Source: Pseudomonas fuscovaginae SE-1 (GTDB lineage Bacteria > Pseudomonadota > Gammaproteobacteria > Pseudomonadales > Pseudomonadaceae). From it: 52,488 bases of DNA. The translations under genes were made by a program, and so were the position numbers. The number at the start of each line of letters is the position of its first letter. Position 1 is the stretch's first letter. The notes beneath the pieces were generated by a model that was not told the origin of the DNA, did not search any database, and worked only from the letters and a program-made list of their open reading frames with translations. The DNA lies in NCBI RefSeq assembly GCF_000364705.1, contig NZ_AQOH01000093.1, positions 1 through 52,488 on the forward strand. Reading direction: 5' to 3'. This document shows positions 35,015-44,455 of the stretch, one piece after another.

Positions 35015-36363
35015 GGGCGGGTCTCCTCGGGCAGTACATGGGCGACGCTGAGACGTTCGCGGGTGAAGTAGGTGCGGGCGGCCTTCTGGATGTCTTCCGG
35101 GGTCACGCTCTGCAGGTCGGCCAGTTCGCTGTCCATCAGTTTCCAGGACAGGCCGACGGTTTCCAGTTGGCCGATGGCGGTGGCCTGGCTGGTGATCGAG
35201 TCACGCTCGTAGACCAGCCCGGCGATGACCTGGGCGCGTACGCGTTCAAGCTCTTCAGCGGTCGGCGGCTTGGTCTTGAGCTGGTCCAGCAGGCGCCAGA
35301 GACCGGCCTCGGCGTTGGCCAGGGTCTTTTTCTTCTGCACGTTCGGCATCGCCGACAGGGTGAACAGGCTGTCACCACGGGTATAGGCGTTGTAGCTGGC
35401 CGAACCGCCGGAAATCAGCTCTTCGCCGCGCTCCAACTGGGAAGATAGGCGGGCGCTGTAGCCGCCGTCGAGCAGTGCGGCGATCAGGCGCAGGGCGTTG
35501 ACCGAGCGCGGGTCCTGCGCGGTGGCGATGCTCGGCACGTTGAACCCGAGCATCAGGCTCGGCAACTGGGTCTTGACGTGCAGGGTGATCTGTCGCTCGC
35601 CGGGTTCGTCCAGCTCGCGCGGGATCTTCGCCGGTGGCGTGTCGCGCCGGGGGATCGCGCCGAAGTAGCGCTGGGCCAGGTTCTTCACCTCGTCCGGGGT
35701 GACGTCGCCGACCACCACCAGGGTGGCGTTGTTCGGCACATACCAGGACTGGTACCAGTGGCGCAGTTCCTCGACCTTCATGCGGTCGAGGTCGGCCATC
35801 CAGCCGATGGTCGGCGTGTGGTAGCCGCTGGCCGGATAGGCCAGTGCCTTGAAGCGCTCGAAGGCCTTGCCCATCGGCTTGTCCTCGGTGCGCAGGCGAC
35901 GCTCTTCCTTGATCACCTCGATCTCGCGGCTGAACTCGTCGGCCGGCAGGCGCAGGCTGGCCATGCGGTCGGCTTCCAGCTCGAAGGCCACGCCCAGGCG
36001 GTCGCGGGCCAGGACCTGGTAGTAGGCGGTGTAGTCGTCGCTGGTGAAGGCGTTTTCCTCGGCGCCCAGGTCACGCAGGATCAGCGAGGCCTCGCCGGGG
36101 CCGACTTTTTCGCTGCCCTTGAACATCATGTGCTCCAGGGCGTGGGACAGGCCGGTCTGGCCCGGGGTCTCGTAGCTCGAGCCGACCTTGTACCAGACCT
36201 GCGACACCACCACCGGAGCGCGGTGGTCTTCGCGGACCACGACCTTCAGGCCGTTGTCGAGGGTGAATTCGTGGGTCGGTTGCGGATCGGCGGCAAGGGC
36301 CGCGAGCGGCAGGCAGAGCGTGCCGAGCAGCAGGCCGGCGGTGCGGCGGGCTAGAGCATTCAT
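35011..36363 (-). CDS. M16 zinc metallopeptidase, catalytic subunit
   Basis: A 450-residue exported peptidase with signal peptide (LLLGTLCLPLAALAADPQ). The inverted zinc motif is GLSHALEHMMFKGS (HxxEH) and the distal Glu lies in the following helical region (EVIKEERRLRTEDKP). It should work with the next gene product as a periplasmic heterodimer that degrades peptides. It is first in the M16-M16-rsmD operon and divergent from ftsY. Confidence 0.92.
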   Translation of the reverse strand: MNALARRTAGLLLGTLCLPLAALAADPQPTHEFTLDNGLKVVVREDHRAPVVVSQVWYKVGSSYETPGQTGLSHALEHMMFKGSEKVGPGEASLILRDLGAEENAFTSDDYTAYYQVLARDRLGVAFELEADRMASLRLPADEFSREIEVIKEERRLRTEDKPMGKAFERFKALAYPASGYHTPTIGWMADLDRMKVEELRHWYQSWYVPNNATLVVVGDVTPDEVKNLAQRYFGAIPRRDTPPAKIPRELDEPGERQITLHVKTQLPSLMLGFNVPSIATAQDPRSVNALRLIAALLDGGYSARLSSQLERGEELISGGSASYNAYTRGDSLFTLSAMPNVQKKKTLANAEAGLWRLLDQLKTKPPTAEELERVRAQVIAGLVYERDSITSQATAIGQLETVGLSWKLMDSELADLQSVTPEDIQKAARTYFTRERLSVAHVLPEETRP

Positions 36364-36718
36364 TCGTTCTTCAACCTGTAGGACTGCCCGCTTGGTTTAG
36401 CGTCGGCGGGCGAGGAGGTGCTAGGATACTGATCCGTTTTACTGGCGGCCACGTCTATCCGGTTCCTGTGCTGCGTGCCTGGTCCGGAAAGGCTGTATGG
36501 GTCAACGGCCGAAAGCCGCGCTCTGCCACCGCAGATCGTGGTGTTTTCGCCGATTTTGCCGTTCCAGATCTTCGTTTGGCGTCTGACTTCAGAGAAGTTC
36601 GATCTTCTCGACAAAATGTTGCGCCTGAACAAGCGGGTTAAATCGCAGTCTGTTCTGCATCGAATATTATTTGCCGACGTGCCCATGGCGCGTCGCCACC
36701 TTGAGATAGCCGTCCTCC
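36364..36718. other. Divergent intergenic region between M16 operon and ftsY
   Basis: 355 bp with no supported gene; frames on both strands are short or run into ftsY in the wrong phase. The middle part (36540-36700) is poorer in GC and should hold the ftsY operon promoter. I see no repeat, terminator or clear operator. Confidence 0.45.
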
Positions 36719-38149
36719 ATGTTTGGTTCCAACGACGACAAGAAGACTCCAGCTGCGGCTGGCGAGAAAAAAGGCCTGTTCGGATGGCTGCGCAAAAAGC
36801 CGCAGGAAACCGTCGTCGAACAGCCGCGGGTCCAGCCTGAAGCCGCACCTGCGCCGGTCGTCGAGCCGGCCCCGGTAGCTGTCGAGGTGCCCGCGGCGGT
36901 CGAGCCGGTGCGCGAGCCGGTTGCCGAGGTATCGCCACACTCGGCGCCCTGGCCGCCCCTGCCGGTGGCCGAGGAGCCGGTCGCGTTGGTCGAGGATGTC
37001 CAGGCCGAGCATGTCGTGCCGCCGATTCCGCCGGCGGTTGAACCGGTCGCGCCAGCGCCGCAGTTCGTCGAGCCTGCACCTGCACCTGCACCTGCACCTG
37101 CACCGGTCGAGGCGCCTGCGCCGGTCGCCGCTGTCGCGCCCGAGCCTGCGCCTGTTCCTGTGGCGCCTGCCGAGCCGGCAGTGGTGGAACCGGCCAAGCC
37201 AGCCGCGCCGGAGGCCAAGACCGGCTTCTTCGCCCGCCTCAAGCAGGGCCTGTCCAAGACCAGCGCCAGCATCGGCGAAGGCATGGCCAGCCTGTTCCTC
37301 GGCAAGAAGGCCATCGATGACGACCTGCTCGAAGAGCTGGAAACCCGCCTGCTGACCGCCGACGTCGGCGTCGAGGCCACCGGGGTGATCATCCGCAGCC
37401 TGACCCAGAAGGTCGCGCGCAAGCAGTTGACCGACAGTGACGCACTGTACAAATCCCTGCAGGAAGAGCTGGCGGCGATGCTCAAGCCGGTCGAGCAGCC
37501 GTTGCGGATCGACTCGCAGCACAAGCCCTACGTCATCCTGGTGGTCGGCGTGAACGGTGCCGGCAAGACCACCACCATCGGCAAGCTGGCCAAGAAGCTG
37601 CAGCTCGAAGGCAAGAAGGTCATGCTGGCCGCCGGCGACACCTTCCGCGCCGCGGCGGTGGAACAGTTGCAGGTCTGGGGCGAGCGCAACCAGATCCCGG
37701 TGATCGCCCAGCACACCGGCGCCGACTCGGCCTCGGTGATCTTCGACGCGGTACAGGCGGCCAAGGCCCGTGGCATCGACGTGCTGATCGCCGACACCGC
37801 CGGTCGCCTGCACACCAAGGACAACCTGATGGAAGAGCTGAAGAAGGTCCGTCGGGTGATCGGCAAGCTCGATGAGCAGGCGCCGCACGAGGTGCTGCTG
37901 GTACTCGACGCCGGTACCGGGCAGAACGCGATCAACCAGGCCAAGCAGTTCAACCAGACCGTCCAGTTGACCGGTCTGGCCCTGACCAAGCTCGACGGCA
38001 CCGCCAAGGGCGGGGTGATCTTCGCCCTGGCCAAGCAGTTCGGTGTGCCGATCCGTTATATCGGCGTGGGCGAAGGCATCGACGACCTGCGCACCTTCGA
38101 AGCCGAACCCTTTGTCCAGGCCCTTTTCGCCGAACGGGAGCGTTCATGA
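36719..38149 (+). CDS. ftsY: Signal recognition particle receptor FtsY
   Basis: A 476-residue SRP receptor GTPase that docks ribosome-SRP complexes at the inner membrane. The acidic A domain (about residues 1-165) is rich in Pro, Ala, Glu and Val and includes an exact 6-bp tandem repeat. The NG domain follows: GVNGAGKTTTIGKLAKK (G1), DTFRAAAVEQL, DTAGRLHTKDNLMEEL (G3) and LTKLDGTAKGG (G4/G5). FtsY is the first gene of ftsY-ftsE-ftsX-rpoH, overlapping ftsE by four bases. Confidence 0.97.
   Translation: MFGSNDDKKTPAAAGEKKGLFGWLRKKPQETVVEQPRVQPEAAPAPVVEPAPVAVEVPAAVEPVREPVAEVSPHSAPWPPLPVAEEPVALVEDVQAEHVVPPIPPAVEPVAPAPQFVEPAPAPAPAPAPVEAPAPVAAVAPEPAPVPVAPAEPAVVEPAKPAAPEAKTGFFARLKQGLSKTSASIGEGMASLFLGKKAIDDDLLEELETRLLTADVGVEATGVIIRSLTQKVARKQLTDSDALYKSLQEELAAMLKPVEQPLRIDSQHKPYVILVVGVNGAGKTTTIGKLAKKLQLEGKKVMLAAGDTFRAAAVEQLQVWGERNQIPVIAQHTGADSASVIFDAVQAAKARGIDVLIADTAGRLHTKDNLMEELKKVRRVIGKLDEQAPHEVLLVLDAGTGQNAINQAKQFNQTVQLTGLALTKLDGTAKGGVIFALAKQFGVPIRYIGVGEGIDDLRTFEAEPFVQALFAERERS
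37073..37102. repeat. CCTGCA hexanucleotide microsatellite in ftsY
   Basis: Five exact copies of CCTGCA encode alternating Pro-Ala in the FtsY linker. Gain or loss of units keeps the frame, so length variation would only change the flexible A domain. Confidence 0.9.
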
Positions 38150-38817
38150 TTCGTTTCGAACAGGTCGGTAAGCGCTATCCGAACGGTCACGTCGGCTTGC
38201 ATGAGCTGAGCTTTCGGGTCCGTCGCGGAGAGTTCCTGTTTGTCACCGGCCACTCCGGGGCCGGCAAAAGTACCCTGTTGCGCCTGTTGCTGGCGATGGA
38301 GCGGCCGACCTCCGGCAAGCTGCTGCTGGCCGGCCAGGACCTGGGCCAGATCAGCAACGCGCAGATTCCGTTCCTGCGCCGGCAGATCGGCGTGGTGTTC
38401 CAGAACCATCAACTGCTGTTCGATCGCACGGTGTTCAACAATGTGGCGCTGCCGCTGCAGATCCTTGGCCTGTCCAAGGTCGAAATCGCCAAGCGGGTGG
38501 ATTCGGCACTGGAGCGCGTGGCCCTGTCGGACAAGGCCGAGCTGTACCCCGGCGACCTGTCCACCGGCCAGCAACAGCGCGTCGGCATTGCCCGGGCCAT
38601 CGTCCATCGTCCGGCGCTGCTGCTGGCGGACGAACCGACCGGTAACCTCGACCCGCGCCTGGCGGCGGAGATCATGGGGGTGTTCGAGGACATCAACCGC
38701 CTCGGCACCAGCGTGCTGATCGCCAGCCACGACCTGGCGCTGATCGCCCGCATGCGCCACCGCATGCTGACCTTGCAACGCGGCCGATTGATCGGCGATG
38801 GGGAGGCCGGCGTATGA
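38146..38817 (+). CDS. ftsE: Cell-division ABC-type ATPase FtsE
   Basis: A 223-residue ATPase that with FtsX activates septal murein hydrolases at the divisome. Walker A is GHSGAGKST, signature LSTGQQQRVGIARAI, Walker B LLLADEPTGNLD, and the switch histidine is in ASHDLAL. Its ATG overlaps the ftsY stop, and its stop overlaps the ftsX ATG (ATGA in both cases). Confidence 0.97.
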   Translation: MIRFEQVGKRYPNGHVGLHELSFRVRRGEFLFVTGHSGAGKSTLLRLLLAMERPTSGKLLLAGQDLGQISNAQIPFLRRQIGVVFQNHQLLFDRTVFNNVALPLQILGLSKVEIAKRVDSALERVALSDKAELYPGDLSTGQQQRVGIARAIVHRPALLLADEPTGNLDPRLAAEIMGVFEDINRLGTSVLIASHDLALIARMRHRMLTLQRGRLIGDGEAGV

Positions 38818-39836
38818 GTGCGACCCGCAGTCCAAAAGTGGCCGAGCGCGTGGCGCCGAAAGCTTCCGAAGCGCCACCACCGAAGAAAAAACGCGACGAG
38901 GACGACGGTCCGGACTTCGGCACACTGCTGCGCGCCTGGATCGAAAGTCATCGCGCCAGCCTGGCGGACAGCCTGCGCCGACTGGGCAAGCACCCGATCG
39001 GCAGCTTCTTCACCTGCATGGTGATGGCGGTGGCGCTGAGCCTGCCGATGGGCCTGTCGCTGCTGCTGAACAATGTCGAACGCCTGGGCGGCTCCTGGCA
39101 GCGGGCGGCGCAGATCTCGCTGTACCTGCAACTGGACGCCAGCCCGAGCGAGGGCGAGAGCCTGAGCGAACAGGTCAAGGCCATGCCGGGCGTGGCCGAT
39201 GCCGAGTTCATCAGCAAGGAAAAGGCGCTGGACGAGTTCCAGCAGCAGTCCGGGCTGGGCGAGGCGCTCAAGGAGCTGCCGCAGAACCCGTTGCCGGGCG
39301 TGGTGCTGGTGACGCCGGAGGAGGTGGACAAGCCGACCCTGGAAGCCTTGCGTCAGCGCCTGGCCGAGTTGCCCAAGGTGCAGCAGGCACAGCTGGACCT
39401 GGTCTGGGTCGAACGCCTGGCGGCGATTCTCAAGCTGGGTGACCGGTTTGTCTTCGGCCTGACAGTGCTGCTGGTTTCCGCATTACTTTTGGTGATAGGC
39501 AATACCATTCGTCTTCATATTGAAAACCGCCGCACCGAGATAGAAGTGATTAAACTGGTGGGCGGCACCGATAGCTATGTGCGTAGGCCGTTTCTGTACA
39601 TGGGCGCGCTTTATGGCTTTGGCGCCGGGATTCTGTCCTGGGGCGTCCTGGCTTTTGGCCTGAACTGGCTGAACGAGGCGGTGGTCGGGCTTGCGGGGCT
39701 CTACGGCAGCGATTTCGCCCTGGCGGGTGTCCCGGTTGCCGATGGTCTGTCGCTCTTGCTTGGCGCGGTGCTGTTGGGGTATATCGGTGCGTGGATTGCG
39801 GTCGCGCGGCACCTGCGGGAGCTGGCACCGAAGTAA
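38814..39836 (+). CDS. ftsX: Cell-division protein FtsX
   Basis: A 340-residue membrane partner of FtsE. A basic and Pro-rich cytoplasmic N-terminus (EAPPPKKKRDEDDG) precedes four membrane helices at about 65-85, 205-228, 260-285 and 305-330. The large periplasmic loop between the first two contacts murein-hydrolase activators. The C-terminal FtsX core (TEIEVIKLVGGTDSYVRRPF) is typical. It overlaps ftsE by four bases. Confidence 0.95.
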   Translation: MSATRSPKVAERVAPKASEAPPPKKKRDEDDGPDFGTLLRAWIESHRASLADSLRRLGKHPIGSFFTCMVMAVALSLPMGLSLLLNNVERLGGSWQRAAQISLYLQLDASPSEGESLSEQVKAMPGVADAEFISKEKALDEFQQQSGLGEALKELPQNPLPGVVLVTPEEVDKPTLEALRQRLAELPKVQQAQLDLVWVERLAAILKLGDRFVFGLTVLLVSALLLVIGNTIRLHIENRRTEIEVIKLVGGTDSYVRRPFLYMGALYGFGAGILSWGVLAFGLNWLNEAVVGLAGLYGSDFALAGVPVADGLSLLLGAVLLGYIGAWIAVARHLRELAPK

Positions 39837-39965
39837 TTAATGTCAAATTAATGTGTTTTTGTTGGTATTGACCGTAGTGGCGGTTAAAAGGAACTTGTTC
39901 AGGGGTTCCCGGTCAATGTTCGCAGTGCTTCACTGCACGAGTCTGTGAGTCGGAGGTTTTTTCGT

Positions 39966-40820
39966 ATGACCACTTCTTTGCAACCTGCCTATGCGTTGGT
40001 CCCGGGTGCGAACCTGGAGGCCTACGTCAACACGGTGAACAGCATTCCGCTGTTGTCGCCGGAGCAGGAGCGTGAACTGGCCGAGAGTCTCTACTATCAG
40101 CAGGATCTTGAGGCCGCTCGGCAAATGGTGCTGGCCCACCTGCGTTTCGTCGTTCATATCGCCCGCAGCTATTCCGGCTACGGCCTGGCCCAGGCAGACC
40201 TGATCCAGGAAGGCAACGTCGGCCTGATGAAGGCCGTGAAGCGCTTCAATCCGGAAATGGGCGTGCGCCTGGTGTCGTTCGCCGTGCACTGGATCAAGGC
40301 GGAAATCCACGAGTTCATCCTGCGCAACTGGCGGATCGTGAAAGTGGCGACCACCAAGGCCCAGCGCAAGCTGTTCTTCAACCTGCGCAGCCAGAAGAAG
40401 CGTCTGGCCTGGCTGAACAACGAGGAAGTCCACCGCGTGGCGGAAAGCCTCGGCGTGGAGCCGCGTGAAGTGCGCGAGATGGAAAGCCGGCTGACCGGCC
40501 AGGACATGGCGTTCGACCCGGCGGCGGAAGCCGACGACGACAGCGCGTTCCAGTCTCCGGCCAACTACCTGGAAGACCATCGCTACGACCCGGCGCGCCA
40601 GCTGGAGGATGCCGACTGGAGCGAAAACTCCAACAGCAACCTGCACGAGGCCCTGGAAGTCCTGGACGAGCGTAGCCGCGACATTCTCTACCAGCGCTGG
40701 CTGGCGGAAGAGAAGGCCACGCTGCACGACCTGGCGCAGAAGTACAACGTTTCGGCCGAGCGTATTCGCCAGTTGGAAAAGAGTGCGATGAACAAGCTGA
40801 AGGCGTCGATTGCCGCCTGA
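39966..40820 (+). CDS. rpoH: RNA polymerase heat-shock sigma factor sigma-32
   Basis: A 284-residue alternative sigma factor. Region 2.1-2.4 includes [20 protein letters not shown] and [20 protein letters not shown]. The RpoH box is near [15 protein letters not shown], and region 4 ends [25 protein letters not shown] lies about six bases before ATG 39966; an upstream in-frame start at 39945 is less likely. It follows ftsX by 129 bp, with room for its own promoter, and ends at a strong terminator. Confidence 0.97.
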   Translation: MTTSLQPAYALVPGANLEAYVNTVNSIPLLSPEQERELAESLYYQQDLEAARQMVLAHLRFVVHIARSYSGYGLAQADLIQEGNVGLMKAVKRFNPEMGVRLVSFAVHWIKAEIHEFILRNWRIVKVATTKAQRKLFFNLRSQKKRLAWLNNEEVHRVAESLGVEPREVREMESRLTGQDMAFDPAAEADDDSAFQSPANYLEDHRYDPARQLEDADWSENSNSNLHEALEVLDERSRDILYQRWLAEEKATLHDLAQKYNVSAERIRQLEKSAMNKLKASIAA

Positions 40821-40840
40821 GTGTTCGCTGTCATGAAAAG

Positions 40841-40861
40841 CGCCCCGACCTGGTCGGGGCG
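40841..40861 (+). terminator. Rho-independent terminator after rpoH
   Basis: CGCCCCGACC and GGTCGGGGCG form a very stable stem, followed by TTTTTGTTT. It starts 21 bp after the rpoH stop. Confidence 0.93.
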
Positions 40862-40883
40862 TTTTTGTTTGGAGGGGAGGTGT

Positions 40884-41030
40884 GCTGGTTGTTCGGGGTT
40901 TAACTGGTTGTTCAGGGCCTGGCGGGTTGGCCAGGCCTTGACTGGTTATTCAGTGCCTAGCGGGTTGGCCAGGACCTAACTGGTTATTCAGTGCCTAGCG
41001 GGTTGGCCAGGACCTAACTGATTGTTCAGT
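40884..41030. repeat. 38-bp tandem repeat
   Basis: Units start at 40903, 40941 and 40979. The second and third are identical, the first differs at a few bases, and a partial fourth begins at 41017. A shortened copy precedes at 40884. Each contains ACTGGTT, TTCAG, and GCGGGTTGGCCAGG. Confidence 0.9.
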
Positions 41031-41037
41031 ATTTACA

Positions 41038-41170
41038 TGTGGCGAGCGGGCTTGCCCGCGCTGGGCTGCAGCGCAGCCCCAAAACCTGCCGTTGCGTTGT
41101 GTCAGGTGCTGCCTGGTGGCAGGTTTCAGGGCCGCTTCGCGCCCCAGCGCGGGCAAGCCCGCTCGCCACA
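41038..41170. repeat. REPIN (paired REP elements) with perfect 28-bp arms
   Basis: Arms at 41038-41065 and 41143-41170 are exact reverse complements, each beginning or ending with TGTGGCGAGCGGGC. Each arm also holds its own small hairpin (GCGGGCTTGCCCGC). This is the standard form of a Pseudomonas REP doublet, mobilised in trans by RAYT transposases. No RAYT gene is in the window. Confidence 0.92.
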
Positions 41171-41171
41171 C

Positions 41172-41358
41172 AGGGTGCATCTCCAAATAGGGTGCATCTC
41201 CAAATAGGGTGCATCCCCAACAGGGTGTATCCCCACACAGGGTGCATCCCCAAACAGGGTGCATCCCCAAGCAGGGTGTATCCCCAAGCAGGGTGCACCT
41301 CCAAACAGTATGCACTCCCGTACTGGGATCATTCCTGCACAGGGCTCACTTCCATAAG
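41172..41358. repeat. 17-bp minisatellite array
   Basis: At least eight head-to-tail units start at 41172, 41189, 41206, 41222, 41239, 41256, 41273 and 41290, consensus AGGGTGCATCCCCAAAC. Three decayed units reach 41358. Most units are 17 bp, one is 16. Each has the near-palindrome GGGTGCATCC. The array directly abuts the REPIN and lies 26 bp from the mtgA stop. Confidence 0.92.
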
Positions 41359-41383
41359 AGCCACCTGCTACATTCGGGTTGTT

Positions 41384-42106
41384 TCAGAGTGCCCAGGGCG
41401 CTCTACGCGAATCGTTCAACCCCGCCAGATACCCGGTTCCACCCAACTGACTCATCTGCTGCCGTATCCACCCCGCCCGCCGCGCCACATAGGTGCTCGG
41501 GTGGCTGGCGCTCCATTCCCGCGGGTTGGGCAGCACCGCCGCCAGCAGGCTCGCCTGCTGGCGCGACAGAGCGGCCGCACTGACCCCGAAATGATGTCGC
41601 GCCGCCGCTTCCGCGCCGAACACGCCTTCATCCCACTCGACGCTGTTCAGGTACACCTCGAGAATCCGCTGCTTGGGCCACAGCGTCTCGATCAGCACGG
41701 TGAACCAGGCCTCCAGCCCCTTGCGCAGATAACTGCGGCCGGACCAGAGGAACAGGTTCTTCGACACCTGCTGGCTGAGGGTGCTGGCGCCACGGATCGA
41801 GCCACCACGCTCGTTGTGCAGGAAGGCCGCCTGGATCGCATCGAAGTCGAACCCCCAGTGTTCGGGAAACTTCTGGTCTTCGCCGGCCATGACCGCGACC
41901 TTGAGTTCGTCGCTGATCTGGTCCCAGGGTTTCCAGGTCCGTTGCAGGTCGATCGGCTCGCCCTCGGTCCACGACTCGATCTTGCGCTCGACCATCAGCG
42001 CCGTACCGGGTGGCGGCACCCAGCGAAACAGCAGCACCAGCAACACGCTGGCGATGGCGAACCATTTCAGGGCGACGAGCAGGCGGCGGAAAAGGAATTG
42101 CAGCAT
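41384..42106 (-). CDS. mtgA: Monofunctional biosynthetic peptidoglycan transglycosylase
   Basis: A 240-residue GT51 enzyme that polymerises glycan strands from lipid II on the periplasmic side. One N-terminal membrane helix (about residues 8-30) is followed by the catalytic motifs [14 protein letters not shown] (catalytic Glu), [17 protein letters not shown] and [20 protein letters not shown]. There is no transpeptidase domain, which is why MtgA is assigned. Start ATG 42106 ([10 protein letters not shown]) removes 38 upstream codons lacking similarity. Its 3' end faces the repeat island. Confidence 0.95.
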   Translation of the reverse strand: MLQFLFRRLLVALKWFAIASVLLVLLFRWVPPPGTALMVERKIESWTEGEPIDLQRTWKPWDQISDELKVAVMAGEDQKFPEHWGFDFDAIQAAFLHNERGGSIRGASTLSQQVSKNLFLWSGRSYLRKGLEAWFTVLIETLWPKQRILEVYLNSVEWDEGVFGAEAAARHHFGVSAAALSRQQASLLAAVLPNPREWSASHPSTYVARRAGWIRQQMSQLGGTGYLAGLNDSRRAPWAL

Positions 42107-42176
42107 AGAGATGGCTTGGCCGGGGCGTAGGAGCGGGCCATTATACAGACCCTGTGTTCCCTGAATGGAGTTCGTC

Positions 42177-42548
42177 ATGCTGCGTGTTTTCCTGCTGCTC
42201 GCCGCGATTTTCGGTTTCACCGGCGTCGGCCTGGGGGCCTTCGCCGCCCACGGCCTGAAAAACCGCCTGAGCGCCGACTACCTGGCGATCTTCCATACCG
42301 GTGTCACCTACCAGCTGGTGCATGCCCTGGCCCTGTTCGGTGTGGCGCTGCTGGCCGCCCATGTCCCCGGGCGCCTGGTGACCTGGGCCGGTTCGGCGTT
42401 CACCCTCGGCATCCTGCTGTTCTCCGGCAGCCTGTACCTGCTGACCCTCAGCGGTGTGAGCAAGCTGGGCATCATCACCCCGTTCGGCGGCCTGGCCTTT
42501 CTTGTCGGCTGGTTCTGCCTGGGCCTTGCCGCCTGGCGCCTGAGCTGA
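42177..42548 (+). CDS. DUF423 membrane protein
   Basis: A 123-residue inner-membrane protein with four predicted helices. The family signature [17 protein letters not shown] near residues 16-32 is clear. ATG 42177 is preferred to 42165 because GGAG lies six bases before it. Function is unknown; the family (YgdD) is widespread in bacteria. Confidence 0.88.
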   Translation: MLRVFLLLAAIFGFTGVGLGAFAAHGLKNRLSADYLAIFHTGVTYQLVHALALFGVALLAAHVPGRLVTWAGSAFTLGILLFSGSLYLLTLSGVSKLGIITPFGGLAFLVGWFCLGLAAWRLS

Positions 42549-42638
42549 CCGCGTGGTCCGCTTCAAGACGAATGGCTTGGGTCGCCCGGACTGATCGGGC
42601 TAGAATATTCGCCCCTAAAAATGATGGCAGTCCGGCGC

Positions 42639-42839
42639 ATGCGCATTCAATTGAACGGCGAATCCTATGAACTGCCCGACGGCGAAACCGTCGCGGCCTT
42701 GCTGGCCCGGCTCGACCTGGTCGGGCGGCGGGTGGCGGTGGAGCTGAACCTGGATATCGTTCCGCGCAGTCTGCACGCCGAAACCGCCCTGCGTGAAGGC
42801 GATCAGGTCGAAGTGGTACACGCCATCGGTGGCGGCTAG
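42639..42839 (+). CDS. thiS: Sulfur carrier protein ThiS
   Basis: A 66-residue ubiquitin-fold carrier ending in Gly-Gly (VVHAIGGG). Its C-terminal thiocarboxylate donates sulfur to the thiazole of thiamine. ATG 42639 (MRIQLNGESYELPDGETV) matches the family start; an open extension to 42621 is unlikely. thiG follows in the same operon. No TPP riboswitch is seen upstream. Confidence 0.95.
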   Translation: MRIQLNGESYELPDGETVAALLARLDLVGRRVAVELNLDIVPRSLHAETALREGDQVEVVHAIGGG

Positions 42840-42906
42840 TCCTGCTCGCGGTCCCGCGCCCTGATCCACCCCCAGCAAGCCCTGAACCTTTCAAGAGGAT
42901 GTGTGC

Positions 42907-43701
42907 ATGAGCACTGTTCGCAGCGACAAGCCTTTCGTGCTGGCCGGCCGTACCTACCAATCCCGTCTGCTGGTCGGTACCGGCAAATACCGTGACATGG
43001 AGGAAACCCGCCTGGCCATCGAGGCCTCGGGTGCCGAGATCGTCACCGTCGCGGTGCGCCGCACCAACCTGGGCCAGAACCCGGGCGAGCCGAACCTGCT
43101 GGACGTGCTGCCGCCGGATCGCTACACCATCCTGCCGAACACCGCCGGTTGCTACGACGCGATCGAGGCCGTGCGCACCTGCCGCCTGGCCCGCGAGCTG
43201 CTGGACGGGCACAACCTGGTGAAGCTGGAAGTGCTGGCCGACCAGAAGACCTTGTTCCCCAACGTGATCGAGACCCTCAAGGCCGCCGAAGTGCTGGTCA
43301 AGGAAGGCTTCGACGTGATGGTCTACACCAGCGACGACCCGATCATCGCCCGCCAGCTGGCGGAAATCGGCTGTATCGCGGTGATGCCGCTGGCCGGCCT
43401 GATCGGTACTGGCCTCGGCATCTGCAACCCGTACAACCTGCAGATCATCCTCGAGGAAGCGAAGATCCCGGTGCTGGTGGATGCCGGCGTGGGCACCGCC
43501 TCCGACGCCACCATCGCCATGGAGCTGGGCTGCGAGGCCGTGCTGATGAACTCGGCCATCGCCCACGCCCAGCAGCCGATCCTGATGGCCGAAGCGATGA
43601 AGCACGCTATCGTCGCCGGCCGCCTGGCCTACCTGGCCGGGCGCATGCCGAAAAAACTCTATGCCAGCGCGTCCTCGCCGCTGGATGGTCTGATCAAGTA
43701 A
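42907..43701 (+). CDS. thiG: Thiazole synthase
   Basis: A 264-residue TIM-barrel enzyme forming the thiazole phosphate of thiamine from deoxyxylulose phosphate, dehydroglycine and ThiS thiocarboxylate. Features are [33 protein letters not shown], the Schiff-base lysine region [14 protein letters not shown], and [26 protein letters not shown] lies ahead of ATG 42907. trmB begins nine bases after its stop. Confidence 0.97.
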   Translation: MSTVRSDKPFVLAGRTYQSRLLVGTGKYRDMEETRLAIEASGAEIVTVAVRRTNLGQNPGEPNLLDVLPPDRYTILPNTAGCYDAIEAVRTCRLARELLDGHNLVKLEVLADQKTLFPNVIETLKAAEVLVKEGFDVMVYTSDDPIIARQLAEIGCIAVMPLAGLIGTGLGICNPYNLQIILEEAKIPVLVDAGVGTASDATIAMELGCEAVLMNSAIAHAQQPILMAEAMKHAIVAGRLAYLAGRMPKKLYASASSPLDGLIK

Positions 43702-43710
43702 GAGCCTTTG

Positions 43711-44436
43711 ATGACTGAATCGAACGAAACGCCAATCCACACGGAAGAAGGCGAAGAGCGCCAACACCGCCGCATCAAGAGTTTCGTGATGCGCGCCGGG
43801 CGCATGACCGAAGGCCAGCAGAAGGGCCTGGAGCAGGGTGGTCCGCTGTTCATCCTGCCACTGGCCGACGCCCCTGTGGATTTCGACCAGGTGTTCGGCC
43901 GCTCCGCGCCGCGCTCGCTGGAGATCGGTTTCGGCATGGGCCACTCCCTGCTGGAAATGGCGGCGGCAGCCCCGGAGCAGGATTTCATCGGTGTCGAAGT
44001 GCATCGTCCGGGTGTCGGTGCGTTGCTCAACGGCGTGCTGACCCAGGGGCTGAAGAACATCCGCGTCTACGACTGCGACGCCATCGAGGTGCTGAACCGC
44101 TGCGTGGCGGACAACAGCCTGGACCGGCTGATGCTGTTCTTCCCTGACCCGTGGCACAAGAGCCGGCACCACAAGCGTCGTATCGTTCAGGCGTCCTTCG
44201 CCGAGCTGGTGCGCAGCAAGCTGAAGGTTGGCGGAATCCTGCACATGGCCACCGACTGGGAGCCGTATGCCGAGTACATGCTGGAAGTGATGAATGTCGC
44301 GCCGGGTTATCGCAACCTGGCTGAAGACGGCAAATGCGTGCCACGCCCGGCCGAGCGGCCGATCACCAAATTCGAGCGCCGTGGTGAACGCCTTGGGCAT
44401 GGCGTGTGGGACCTGAAGTTCGAGAAGCTGGCGTAA
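43711..44436 (+). CDS. trmB: tRNA (guanine46-N7)-methyltransferase
   Basis: A 241-residue SAM-dependent enzyme making m7G46 in the tRNA variable loop. SAM motif is [15 protein letters not shown]. The family motif [17 protein letters not shown] and the C-terminal [14 protein letters not shown] with [17 protein letters not shown] are present. It is the last gene of the thiS-thiG-trmB unit, ending just before a composite hairpin repeat. Confidence 0.97.
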   Translation: MTESNETPIHTEEGEERQHRRIKSFVMRAGRMTEGQQKGLEQGGPLFILPLADAPVDFDQVFGRSAPRSLEIGFGMGHSLLEMAAAAPEQDFIGVEVHRPGVGALLNGVLTQGLKNIRVYDCDAIEVLNRCVADNSLDRLMLFFPDPWHKSRHHKRRIVQASFAELVRSKLKVGGILHMATDWEPYAEYMLEVMNVAPGYRNLAEDGKCVPRPAERPITKFERRGERLGHGVWDLKFEKLA

Positions 44437-44455
44437 CGCAACGCCTACAGAGACT

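Noticed and set aside
41172..41358. CRISPR array
   Set aside because: Units are directly adjacent with no spacers and there are no cas genes.
41039..42130. A 363-codon frame through the REPIN and minisatellite
   Set aside because: Its start (MASGLARAG) is the usual translation of a REP element, and the middle is a translation of the 17-bp repeats. The end is antisense to mtgA.
42549..42638. TPP riboswitch before thiS
   Set aside because: The gap is only 90 bp and lacks the THI-box sequence; in Pseudomonas this element usually lies before thiC.
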